From the NCBI GenBank assembly GCA_023432565.1, contig JAEYUL010000158.1, positions 1-13,738 on the forward strand: a DNA stretch of 13,738 bases, written 5' to 3'. Below the pieces are notes generated by a model. That model was not told where the DNA came from, ran no database searches, and saw only the letters and a list, made by a program, of their open reading frames with translations. Numbering within the stretch: position 1 is the stretch's first letter; each line of letters starts with the position of its first letter. The position numbers and the translations under genes were made by a program. The stretch comes from Actinomycetes bacterium (GTDB lineage: Bacteria > Actinomycetota > Actinomycetes > Actinomycetales > Cellulomonadaceae). Positions 5,469 through 12,538 of this stretch are shown here, piece after piece.

Positions 5469-6614
5469 TCAGGCCGCGGACTCGTCGGCGGCGGCCTGCG
5501 TGCCCTGAGCGCTCGCCGCGACGCGGGCGTCGCGCTCGGCCACGCCCTCGCGGACCAGCGGGATCACGTAGCGACCGAAGTCGATCGCGTCGTCGAGCAG
5601 GTCGTAGCCGCGCGCGGAGATCACGCGCACGCCGAGGTCGTAGTAGGCCAGCAGCGCCTGGGCGACCTCCTCGGGCGTCCCGACGAGCGCGTTCGAGTTC
5701 CCCGCGCCGCCCGTCGCCCTGGCGGTGGCCGTCCACAGCACGTCGTCGTAGCGCTCCCCTGCGGCGGCGATCTCGAGCAGGCGCTGCGACCCGGCGTTCT
5801 CGGGCGAGGCGACCGGGTGTCGTCGGCTGAGCACGCCGCCCGCGGCGGCCTTGCGCGCCTCGATGCGGTCCAGCACCCGGTGCGCCTTCTCCCACGCGAG
5901 CTCGGTGGTCGGCGCGACGATCGGCCGGAACGCCGCGTGGATGCGCGGGGGCGTCGCACGGCCGACCGCGGCGGCCTGCGCGTGCACGCGCTCGATCTGC
6001 TCGCGCGTGCGCTCCAGCGGCTCACCCCACACCGCGTAGATGTCCGCCTCCGCGGCCCCCACGCGGTACGCCGCGTCCGACGAGCCGCCGAAGGAGATCG
6101 TCGGCGTGCGCCCCTCGAACGGCTTGGTGTCCAGCACGAAGTCGTCGAAGTCGTAGAACGGACCGTGGTGGTCGAACGGTTCGTCGCTGGCCCAGGCCTG
6201 CTTGACGACCTGGATGTACTCCTGCGTGCGTGCGTAGCGCTCGTCCTTGGTCAGCGTGTCGCCCTCGCGCCGCTGCTCGTGGTCGTTGCCGCCCGTGATG
6301 ACGTGCACCGACAGCCGCCCGCCCGAGAGCTGGTCGAGCGTCGCGAACGTCTTGGCCGCGTACGTCGGGTAGGACACGTTGGGCCGGTGGGCGAGCAGGA
6401 GCTCGAGGTCCGGCACGCGTGCGGCGACGTGCGCCGCGAGCGCGGCGGGCTCGGGGCCGGACGAGCCGTACGCGAACAGCACACGCGTCCAGCCGTTGTC
6501 GGCGTGCGCGCGCACGAGGCGCTCGAGGTAGGCGGGGTCGAACGGCCGCGTGGTGCGCGCGTGGGCTTCCGACTGGTCGTTGGTGGCGGCGATGCCGAGG
6601 AACTCGACGGGCAC
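5469..6614 (-). CDS. LLM-class flavin monooxygenase, SsuD-related
   Basis: A 381-residue LLM monooxygenase, the same length as E. coli SsuD and built similarly. Features are a short first strand (VEFLGIAATND), AAKTFATLDQLSGGRLSVHVITGGNDHE (the conserved flavin-binding strand and loop), DERYARTQEYIQVVKQAW, then TISFGGSSDAAYRVGAAEADIYAVWGEP, which mirrors the YFGGSS...ADVYLTWGEP stretch of SsuD. The C-terminal NSNALVGTPEEVAQAL and VISARGYDLLDDA correspond to the GTALVG and LSGYPHLEEA regions, but the SsuD active-site YPHLEEA is not kept, so alkanesulfonates may not be its substrate. The GTG at 6614 has GGGAG upstream. A 30-base gap separates it from the next gene. Desulfonation or sulfone oxidation is plausible; the exact substrate is unknown. 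Confidence 0.87.
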   Translation of the reverse strand: MPVEFLGIAATNDQSEAHARTTRPFDPAYLERLVRAHADNGWTRVLFAYGSSGPEPAALAAHVAARVPDLELLLAHRPNVSYPTYAAKTFATLDQLSGGRLSVHVITGGNDHEQRREGDTLTKDERYARTQEYIQVVKQAWASDEPFDHHGPFYDFDDFVLDTKPFEGRTPTISFGGSSDAAYRVGAAEADIYAVWGEPLERTREQIERVHAQAAAVGRATPPRIHAAFRPIVAPTTELAWEKAHRVLDRIEARKAAAGGVLSRRHPVASPENAGSQRLLEIAAAGERYDDVLWTATARATGGAGNSNALVGTPEEVAQALLAYYDLGVRVISARGYDLLDDAIDFGRYVIPLVREGVAERDARVAASAQGTQAAADESAA

Positions 6615-6626
6615 GGTGGTCTCCCT

Positions 6627-6679
6627 GGTCAGGCGGGTCTGGTCGGTCAGACGGTCAGGCGGGTCAGGCGGGTCAGGCC
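6627..6679. repeat. Six-unit 9-bp imperfect tandem repeat
   Basis: GGTCAGGCG-like units follow head to tail: GGTCAGGCG (6627), GGTCTGGTC (6636), GGTCAGAC (6645, one base short), GGTCAGGCG (6653), GGTCAGGCG (6662) and GGTCAGGCC (6671). The array fills most of the 76-base gap between two LLM genes, just upstream of the ribosome site of the downstream one. It may reflect slippage; no function is evident. Confidence 0.75.
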
Positions 6680-6690
6680 GGTGTGCTCGG

Positions 6691-7938
6691 TCAGCGCGTC
6701 GCGAGCTCGAGCCCGGTCACGGCCGAGGCGGCGGACGTCACCGCCGTGTCGACGGAGCTCGTGGCGGCGGCCGGGCCGAACCAGTGCTGAGCGAGGAGCT
6801 CGAACGAGCGGCGCGCGTCGGCCGGATCGTGCGCCTCGGTCGTCACGAGCAGCTCGTCGGCGCCCGTGACGCGCTGCAACGTCTCGAGGCGGGCGACGAC
6901 CGTCTCCGGGTCGCCGACGACGCGCGTGTCGACGCGGTCCGCGACGAGGTCCCGCTCGTCCTGCGGGCGTTCCTCCCACGGCGCCACGCCCGACGGGTGC
7001 GGGTATGCGATCGCGCCGTCGCTGCCCGTGCGGATGGACAGCACCCAGTCGACGAACGGGCGCGCGAGGTCCCGGGCACGCTCGACCGTGTCGGCGACGA
7101 GCACGTCGGCGGACACGACCACGTACGGCTCGGCGAGCACGCCGGGCCGGAACGCCGCACGGTAGGCGGCGATCGTGTCGAGCGTCGTGGCTGGGCTGAC
7201 GTGGAAGTTCGCCGCGATCGGCAGCCCGAGCTCGCCCGCGACCCGGGCGCTCTCGCCCGCGCTCGACGCGAGCACCCACAGGTCCCACGCCGCACCCTCG
7301 ACGGGCGGGCTCGTGTAGAGGTGGTCGTCGGCGTCGCGGTACGTGCCTGCGCGCAGGCCGAGCACGAGCTCGAGCTCGGCACGGAACGACGAGGGCGTGC
7401 GCGAGGCCCCGACGACCCGCTTGTGCGCCAGCAGCCGCTCACGCAACGCGGAGTCGGTGAGGTCGACAGGCGGCGGCCCGGGCACGTAGAGGCCGTCGAC
7501 GACGTGCGGGCCCGCGGTCGGACGCGGCTTCGACGCGCGTGCCTGCGCGGCGGCCCCGGCGTCCGCACCCGGCGGCGGCGGGGTGAACGCACGCCCGAGG
7601 CCCAGGTCGACGCGGCCGGGGTGCAGCGCGGCGATGGTGCCGAACTGCTCGGCGGCGATCAGGGGGCTCGTCGTGCTGAGCAGCACCGCGCCGCTGCCGA
7701 CGCGGATCCGCGGCGTGCGTGCGGCGACCGCCGCGGCGAGCACGGCGGGCGACGCGGACGCGACGCCTGCGGCCAGGTGGTGCTCGGCGAACCACACGCG
7801 CGCGTAGCCGAGCCGGTCGAGGTCGACCGCGAGGTCGACGGTGCGGCGCACGGAGTCGGCACCCGAACCACCCTCGGGCACGATCGCGAGCTCGAGCACG
7901 GACAGGGGCACGCGCGCGGCGGCGGGTCGGTCGGTCAT
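6691..7938 (-). CDS. LLM-class oxidoreductase, MsnO8/YtmO-like
   Basis: A 415-residue luciferase-like monooxygenase with the marks of the MsnO8-type subgroup: VPLSVLELAIVPEG near the N-terminus, LGYARVWFAEHHLAAGVASASPAVL (about 43-67), RIRVGSGAVLLSTTSPLIAAEQFGTIAALHPGRVDLGLGRA (about 77-117), and LWVLASSAGESARVAGELGLPIAANFH. Typical members are about 330-340 residues. The excess comes from a Pro/Ala-rich insertion after the GLGRA motif (about 118-160) and an alanine-rich C-terminus. The ATG at 7938 is preceded by AGGAG. The B. subtilis relative YtmO sits in a sulfur-compound operon with amino-acid ABC importers, which parallels this setting. The substrate is unknown; FMNH2-dependent oxidation of an imported sulfur compound is inferred. 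Confidence 0.87.
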   Translation of the reverse strand: MTDRPAAARVPLSVLELAIVPEGGSGADSVRRTVDLAVDLDRLGYARVWFAEHHLAAGVASASPAVLAAAVAARTPRIRVGSGAVLLSTTSPLIAAEQFGTIAALHPGRVDLGLGRAFTPPPPGADAGAAAQARASKPRPTAGPHVVDGLYVPGPPPVDLTDSALRERLLAHKRVVGASRTPSSFRAELELVLGLRAGTYRDADDHLYTSPPVEGAAWDLWVLASSAGESARVAGELGLPIAANFHVSPATTLDTIAAYRAAFRPGVLAEPYVVVSADVLVADTVERARDLARPFVDWVLSIRTGSDGAIAYPHPSGVAPWEERPQDERDLVADRVDTRVVGDPETVVARLETLQRVTGADELLVTTEAHDPADARRSFELLAQHWFGPAAATSSVDTAVTSAASAVTGLELATR

Positions 7939-8000
7939 CGAGAGGGCTCCTCGCAGGATTCGGGTGACGGTCGAGACGGGGTCGGGCGACGTGCGGGCGG

Positions 8001-9317
8001 TCAGGGGGCGACGAGCGTGCGCGTCGCGGCGAAGCGAGCGAGCGCGAACCGCGCCAGGTCGGGGCGCACCGGGTGAGGGCTGCCGCGGCCGGCGCTCACG
8101 CCGCCGACCTCGAGGTCACGGCTCGCCACGCGGGCCGGCGGCACCGCTTCGGGGCGCCGGGACAGGTCGGCGAGGTCCGCCAGGACCCGGCCGACGGACG
8201 GGGCGAACTTGAAGCCGTGCCCCGAGAAGCCGGCCGCGACGACGACCGGTCCGCGCCGGTCGAGCACGAAGTCGTGGTCGGGAGTCGTCGTGTACGTGCA
8301 GCTCACGGGCTCGAAGACGTCGGGGTCGAGGCCCGGCAGCCACGAGCGGACATACCGGCGCAGCGCGGCGAGCTGCGCCGGCTCGGGGGTCCGGTCGCGT
8401 CGGTCCGGGTCGACCCGCGGCCCCACCGCGTGGAAGCCGACCTTCACGCCCTCGCCAGGCGCGGCGAGCCCGTAGACGCCGCTCGGGAAGCCCTCCTGCG
8501 GCCCCGGGTCGTGCGTGAAGCTCGGCCACGCGGCGGTGCCGTCCAGCACAGCGGGGTCGCGAGGGGCGAAGTGCGCGGGCTGCTCCTGCGTCACGACCAG
8601 CGGGAGGAACCCGTCGGCGGCCGGGCCGGGGCGGCGCGCGCGACCCGACGGATCGCGCGGGTCGCGCTCGTCGTCCAGCACCTGCGCCAGCACGCCCGCG
8701 CTCCACGCGCCCACCGCGACGACCACGCGGCGCGCCAGGAGCTCGTCGTGCTGCGTCACGACGAGCACACGGTCGCCGACGCGCTCGAGGTGACGGACCG
8801 GGGTGTCGTGCCGGACGTCGGCGCCGGACGCGGCGGCACGGCGCTGCAGCACGCTCACCGCGCGGTCGGCGTGCAACCGGCCCGCGGTCGCCGTCTCGTG
8901 CAGCACGCGGCCCTCGAACCGCAGCCCGGGCCAGCGGCGGGAGGCCTCGGCGGGGTCGAGCCACTCGAACGGGATCCCGCGCGCGGCGAACGCCTGGGCG
9001 ACCTGCTCGGTGCGCCGCGCGGACGGCAGGCCGGGCCGCGCGTGGCTCACGCCGCCCGTGATCTCGAGCAACGCCTCGCCGGACTCGGCCTCGAGCAGCC
9101 GCCAGAGCGTGAGGGCCTCCTGCGCGAGGTCGAGGTAGACGGGCTCGGGGTAGGTCGTGCGGTAGATGCGCGACGAGCCGTGCGACGCACCGTGGTCGTG
9201 GCCGGGGCCGAACCGCTCGAGCAGCACGACCTGACGGCCGCGGCGCGCGAGGTGCCAGGCCGCGGCCGAGCCCATCACGCCGCCACCGACGACGACGTGG
9301 TCCACGTGCTCGGTCAT
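8001..9317 (-). CDS. SolA/monomeric sarcosine oxidase-like FAD oxidase
   Basis: A FAD-dependent amine oxidase of the DAO superfamily. Relatives oxidise N-methyl amino acids (sarcosine, N-methyl-L-tryptophan) to the free amine plus formaldehyde and H2O2. The 438-residue product opens with the dinucleotide-binding motif VVVGGGVMGSAAAWH (8-22) and Glu34 at the ribose-binding place, then HGSSRIYRTTY (46-56). The SCTYTTTPDHDF stretch contains Cys340, aligning with the cysteine that bears covalent FAD in monomeric sarcosine oxidase. GFSGHGFKF (363-371) supplies His367 and Lys370. It is about 50 residues longer than sarcosine oxidase, with a charged insertion near 225-250 and a basic C-terminal tail. 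AAGGAGA lies upstream of the ATG at 9317, ruling out longer frames. True substrate unknown; an N-substituted sulfur amino compound is a guess from the operon. Confidence 0.9.
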   Translation of the reverse strand: MTEHVDHVVVGGGVMGSAAAWHLARRGRQVVLLERFGPGHDHGASHGSSRIYRTTYPEPVYLDLAQEALTLWRLLEAESGEALLEITGGVSHARPGLPSARRTEQVAQAFAARGIPFEWLDPAEASRRWPGLRFEGRVLHETATAGRLHADRAVSVLQRRAAASGADVRHDTPVRHLERVGDRVLVVTQHDELLARRVVVAVGAWSAGVLAQVLDDERDPRDPSGRARRPGPAADGFLPLVVTQEQPAHFAPRDPAVLDGTAAWPSFTHDPGPQEGFPSGVYGLAAPGEGVKVGFHAVGPRVDPDRRDRTPEPAQLAALRRYVRSWLPGLDPDVFEPVSCTYTTTPDHDFVLDRRGPVVVAAGFSGHGFKFAPSVGRVLADLADLSRRPEAVPPARVASRDLEVGGVSAGRGSPHPVRPDLARFALARFAATRTLVAP

Positions 9318-9365
9318 CCCTGTCTCCTTCCTCGTGCTACGGGTCGCTGCGGTGGGTCGTGCTGG

Positions 9366-9408
9366 GCGGGTGCCCGCACGCCGGGAGAGTCGACGCGCGG
9401 GCACCCGC
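9366..9408. promoter_or_regulatory. Strong intercistronic inverted repeat / twin palindromes
   Basis: GCGGGTGCCCGC (9366-9377) and GCGGGCACCCGC (9397-9408) are perfect 12-bp reverse complements around a 19-base loop, in the 106-base gap between the substrate-binding protein and the SolA-like gene. Each arm is itself a palindrome (GCGGG/CCCGC around TG or CA), and the two arm centres lie 31 bp apart. As RNA this could be a partial terminator or 3' stabiliser raising binding-protein mRNA over downstream genes. As DNA it could be paired operator sites. Confidence 0.6.
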
Positions 9409-9423
9409 TCGCGCCCTGGACGG

Positions 9424-10467
9424 TCAGGACGTCTTGGGCAGGCCCGGAGGGTTCGACTCGGACCTGTCGATGGCCTCCGACTCGAGGCCCCAGCGCTGCA
9501 GCACCCGCAGGTAGGTGCCGTCGTCGATCGCGTGGTTGAGGGCCGCCGTGATCGCGTCGACGGCGCCTGCGCCCTTCTTCGTCGCGACCGCGATCTGCGC
9601 GGTGTCCGGCCAGCCGCCGTTGAGCGTGCCGACGACCGTGAAGTCGTCGGGGGAGATCGCGGCCTGGTAGGCAAGCGAGGCGTTGGGGCCGACGTACGTC
9701 TCGATGCGCCCGGACTGCAGCGCGAGCAGCACGTCCGTGAACTGCTCGTAGTACTCCGGGCCCTGGATGGGCTCCAGCCCGTCCTCCTGGTTGAGGCGGT
9801 CCCACTCGAGGACGATCTTCTCCTGGTTGGTGCCGGAGCCGACCGCGACGACCTTGCCCGCGATGTCCTCACGCCTGGTGATCGACGTGATGTCGGAGCC
9901 GGTCTTGACCAGCCAGCCGAGCTCGTCGTTGCGGTAGCTCGAGAAGTCGATCGTCTCCTTGCGCTCCTCCGTCACGGTGACGTTCGAGATCACCGCGTCG
10001 ACGTCGCCCGACTGCAGCGCGAGCGGCCAGTCCGCCCACGCCTTGACCTCCAGGCGCAGGTCCTTGCCGAGGGCGTCGGCGACGAGCTGGGCGATGTCCG
10101 TCTCGTTGCCGATCGGGGTCTCGTCGTCGTCCGCGAGGAACCCGAGCGGCGGGGCTGCGCCGGCGCTGATCGCCACGACGATCTCGTCCTTGTCCTTCCA
10201 TGCCTCCGGCAGCAGCGCGACCGCCTCGGCGGACTCGGTGGTGCGGATGCGGTCCTGCTCCGGGCTCGTGCTGACGTCCAGCCCTGCCGCGGCGGGCGCG
10301 GCGGTCACGGCGCCGTCGGCCTTCTCGGACTCCTGCGGCTTGTCGGTGCTGACCGCCGCGCAGGCCGTCAGGGCGAGCAGCGAGGCCGCAGCGAGCGCGG
10401 CGATGGCCCTCGTGGGCAGGGCACGGGCGCGGGTGCGCCGGGTCGTCGTGGTCCTCGTGGTGGTCAC
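9424..10467 (-). CDS. ABC transporter substrate-binding lipoprotein, polar amino acid type (family 3)
   Basis: Extracytoplasmic solute receptor, probably lipid-anchored to the outer face of the membrane, delivering ligand to the adjacent permease and ATPase. The 347-residue product has a Thr/Arg-rich n-region, a hydrophobic stretch (21-33) and the lipobox LTAC with Cys36. The family-3 fold is shown by GNETDIAQLVADALG, SGDVDAVISNVTVTEERKETIDFSSYRND (the conserved hinge and the TxER motif), and late GAVDAITAALNHAIDDGTYLRVLQRWGLES. The GTG at 10467 has an AAAGG site about eight bases upstream; a start at 10572 would put 35 atypical residues before the signal peptide. Gaps with hairpins flank it on both sides, consistent with separate control of its level. 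Ligand unknown; a sulfur-containing amino acid or derivative is inferred from the operon. Confidence 0.9.
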   Translation of the reverse strand: MTTTRTTTTRRTRARALPTRAIAALAAASLLALTACAAVSTDKPQESEKADGAVTAAPAAAGLDVSTSPEQDRIRTTESAEAVALLPEAWKDKDEIVVAISAGAAPPLGFLADDDETPIGNETDIAQLVADALGKDLRLEVKAWADWPLALQSGDVDAVISNVTVTEERKETIDFSSYRNDELGWLVKTGSDITSITRREDIAGKVVAVGSGTNQEKIVLEWDRLNQEDGLEPIQGPEYYEQFTDVLLALQSGRIETYVGPNASLAYQAAISPDDFTVVGTLNGGWPDTAQIAVATKKGAGAVDAITAALNHAIDDGTYLRVLQRWGLESEAIDRSESNPPGLPKTS

Positions 10468-10488
10468 GGGGGGTGCCTTTCGGTCGGG

Positions 10489-10556
10489 TGCGGCGTGTGC
10501 CGCATCGGGGAGGCCGGGTGGCCTGGGGTCGGGGGACTGCTGCAGGGCCGCAGCGG
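10489..10556 (-). promoter_or_regulatory. Two stem-loops between the ABC ATPase and binding-protein genes
   Basis: The 101-base gap holds a hairpin TGCGGC/GCCGCA (10489-10494, 10499-10504, four-base loop) about 20 bases upstream of the binding-protein start, and a second of seven pairs with one G-T (10537-10543, 10550-10556, six-base loop) next to the ATPase stop. They may adjust relative expression within the operon. GC-rich chance pairing cannot be excluded. Confidence 0.35.
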
Positions 10557-10568
10557 GCTCGCGCCCGG

Positions 10569-11462
10569 TCACAGGACCTTCTGCAGGAAGCTGCGCGTGC
10601 GTTCGTGCTGCGGTGCGTCCAGCACCTGCTCGGGCGGGCCCTGCTCGACGACGACACCCGCGTCCATGAACACGACGGTGTCCGCGACCTCACGCGCGAA
10701 GCCGATCTCGTGCGTCACGACGACGAGGGTCGTGCCCGAGCGGGCGACGTCCTTGATGACCTCGAGGACCTCGCCCACGAGCTCGGGGTCCAGCGCTGAG
10801 GTCGGCTCGTCGAACAGCAGGACCGCGGGGCGCAGCGCGAGCGCGCGGGCGATCGCGACGCGCTGCTGCTGGCCACCCGAGAGCTGACGCGGGCGGACGT
10901 CGGCCTTGTCAGCCAGGCCGACGCGGGCGAGCAGCTCGCGGGCCTGCGGCTCGACGTCCTCACGCCGGCGCCGCTGCGCCGAGACGGGCGCCTCGACCAC
11001 GTTCTCGAGCGCCGTCAGGTGCGGGAACAGGTTGAAGCTCTGGAAGACGAACCCGATCCGCGTGCGCTGGCGCAGGATCTCCCTCTCGGACAGCTCGCGC
11101 AGCGTGCGGCCCTTGCGCACGTAGCCGATGAGGTCGCCGTCGAGCGAGATGAAGCCCTTGTCGACCTTCTCGAGGTGGTTGATCGCGCGCAGCAGGGTCG
11201 ACTTGCCCGAGCCGGACGGCCCGAGGATCACGGTGACCGAGCCGGGCTCGACCGTCAGCGACACGTCGTGCAGCACCTCGAGCGTGCCGAAGCTCTTGTG
11301 CACGCCGTGCACCTCGATCAGACCCGCGGCCGGCGCCGTCGTGCGCGCCGTCGCCGTCCCGGTCGTCGTCCCTGCCGTCGTCGCGGGCGTCGTCCCGGGC
11401 GTCGTCTCGGGCGTCGTCCCGGGCGTCGTCGCGGTCGTCGTCCCTGCCGTCGGCGCGCTCAT
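10569..11462 (-). CDS. Amino acid ABC transporter ATP-binding protein, GlnQ/TcyN type
   Basis: Cytoplasmic ATPase energising the adjacent permease. The 297-residue product has Walker A GPSGSGKST (81-89), Q-loop FQSFNLFPH (140-148), signature LSGGQQQ (194-200), Walker B VLLFDEP (214-220), D-loop SALD and His251 of the H-loop (VVTHEIGFARE). These are the exact forms of the polar amino acid importer subfamily. Members are normally about 245 residues; here the ABC domain begins only at residue 48. The first 47 residues are a Thr/Gly/Pro/Ala tail encoded by 12-bp repeats. The ATG at 11462 has GGAGG six bases upstream and overlaps the permease stop (ATGA), so the tail appears to be genuinely translated. 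Substrate follows the binding protein and is not known. Confidence 0.93.
   Translation of the reverse strand: MSAPTAGTTTATTPGTTPETTPGTTPATTAGTTTGTATARTTAPAAGLIEVHGVHKSFGTLEVLHDVSLTVEPGSVTVILGPSGSGKSTLLRAINHLEKVDKGFISLDGDLIGYVRKGRTLRELSEREILRQRTRIGFVFQSFNLFPHLTALENVVEAPVSAQRRRREDVEPQARELLARVGLADKADVRPRQLSGGQQQRVAIARALALRPAVLLFDEPTSALDPELVGEVLEVIKDVARSGTTLVVVTHEIGFAREVADTVVFMDAGVVVEQGPPEQVLDAPQHERTRSFLQKVL
11349..11444 (-). repeat. Eight-unit 12-bp coding tandem repeat
   Basis: On the minus strand, units resembling GGGACGACGCCC repeat about eight times in frame. They encode residues 7-38 of the ABC ATPase as tetrapeptides of the form G/A/E-T-T-P/T/A. The last unit (GTAT) is the most diverged. 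Being 12 bp long, unit gain or loss keeps the reading frame. Confidence 0.8.
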
Positions 11463-12538
11463 CCGAGACCTCCGACGCTGCTGCGCGTGCGGGTCAGGAC
11501 CCCCACGCGGGCACGTGCGGCGTAGGCCGGCGGGACGCTCGCCGGCACCGCCCGGCCGGTCAGCCGGGCGACGAGCACGAGGGCAGCCCAGCGGGCACGC
11601 TGCAGGGGCGTGGGCGGAAGCGTCCGCACCGCGCCCTTGGCGTAGTGCCGCTCGACGTAGTACTGCACGACCGTGATGAGCGTCGTCAGCACCAGGTACC
11701 AGATCGAGGCGACCAGCAGCAGCGGGACGATCCGGCCGTTGCGGCCCATGATCACGCTGACGATGTAGAACAGCTCGCCGTACGCCAGGACGTAGACGAT
11801 CGAGGTGCCCTTGAGCAGCCCGATCACCTCGTTGACCGCGGTCGGCACGATCGAGCGCATCGCCTGCGGGAGGATGATCCGCGTGACCTGGCGTCGGCGC
11901 GGTATGCCGAGCGAGGCCGCCGCCTCCTGCTGCCCCTGGTCCACCGAGAGGATCCCGGCGCGCACGATCTCCGCGGAGTAGGCGGCCTGCGACAGCCCGA
12001 GCCCGAGGATCGCCGCCCAGAACTTGTCGACGAGCGAGAGCGTGTCGAGCCACGCGAGCTCGGGTCCGAACGGGACACCCACGCTCAGGTGCGGGTACAG
12101 GTAGGCGAGGTTGTACCAGAGCAGCAGCTGCAGCAGCAGCGGCACCGAGCGGAACACCCACGTGTAGGTCCACGACACGGCCTGCAGCAGCGGTGAGCGG
12201 GACAGACGCATGAGCGCGAGCACCGTGCCGAGCGTGAACCCGACCACGGACGCCACCGCGGTGAGCCGGATCGTCGCCCACGCGCCCTCGATCACCGACG
12301 GCCAGGTGAGGTACTGCGCGACGAGGTCCCACTCCCACCGCTCGTTCGTGACGAGCGAGCTCACGACCATGGCGAGCAGCACGAGCACGACGCCCGTGGC
12401 GAGCCAGCGGCCCGGGTGCCGTGCACCGACGATCCGCAGCTCCTCGAGCGGCACCTCGTCTCCCGCGCCGACCGCGGGCCGGGCCGGCGGCGGCACGAGC
12501 ACGCGCGACTCGTCCTGCGCGAGCTGCACCGTGCTCAC
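11459..12538 (-). CDS. Amino acid ABC transporter permease (HisM/GlnP family)
   Basis: Inner-membrane channel subunit. The 359-residue product has a cytoplasmic N-terminus of about 40 residues, a first hydrophobic helix (45-64), and the permease domain from about residue 80 to 300 with further helices near 90-110, 132-148, 174-186, 244-262 and 271-291. The family landmarks are FRSVPLLLQLLLWYN (129-143) and AYSAEIVRAGILSVDQGQQEAAASLG (186-211), the latter including the EAA loop that docks on the ATPase. The usual length is 220-280. The surplus is at both ends, including a basic tail of about 55 residues. The GTG at 12538 overlaps the DUF1684 stop by four bases, and the stop overlaps the ATPase ATG. 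Only one permease gene is present, so a homodimer is likely. HEAT-type or sulfonate (SsuC) permease features are absent. Confidence 0.92.
   Translation of the reverse strand: MSTVQLAQDESRVLVPPPARPAVGAGDEVPLEELRIVGARHPGRWLATGVVLVLLAMVVSSLVTNERWEWDLVAQYLTWPSVIEGAWATIRLTAVASVVGFTLGTVLALMRLSRSPLLQAVSWTYTWVFRSVPLLLQLLLWYNLAYLYPHLSVGVPFGPELAWLDTLSLVDKFWAAILGLGLSQAAYSAEIVRAGILSVDQGQQEAAASLGIPRRRQVTRIILPQAMRSIVPTAVNEVIGLLKGTSIVYVLAYGELFYIVSVIMGRNGRIVPLLLVASIWYLVLTTLITVVQYYVERHYAKGAVRTLPPTPLQRARWAALVLVARLTGRAVPASVPPAYAARARVGVLTRTRSSVGGLG

Noticed and set aside
5469..6614. Dimethylsulfone monooxygenase SfnG
   Set aside because: The SfnG N-terminal and mid-protein landmarks as I know them are not present; only the general LLM framework is shared.
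7939..8000. Second riboswitch or promoter ahead of the LLM genes
   Set aside because: The 62-base gap is too short for a SAM aptamer and shows no P2/P3-like pairing. Only a ribosome site is visible.
11349..11444. Possible CRISPR-like array
   Set aside because: Units are 12 bp, contiguous without spacers, and lie in frame within a coding sequence.
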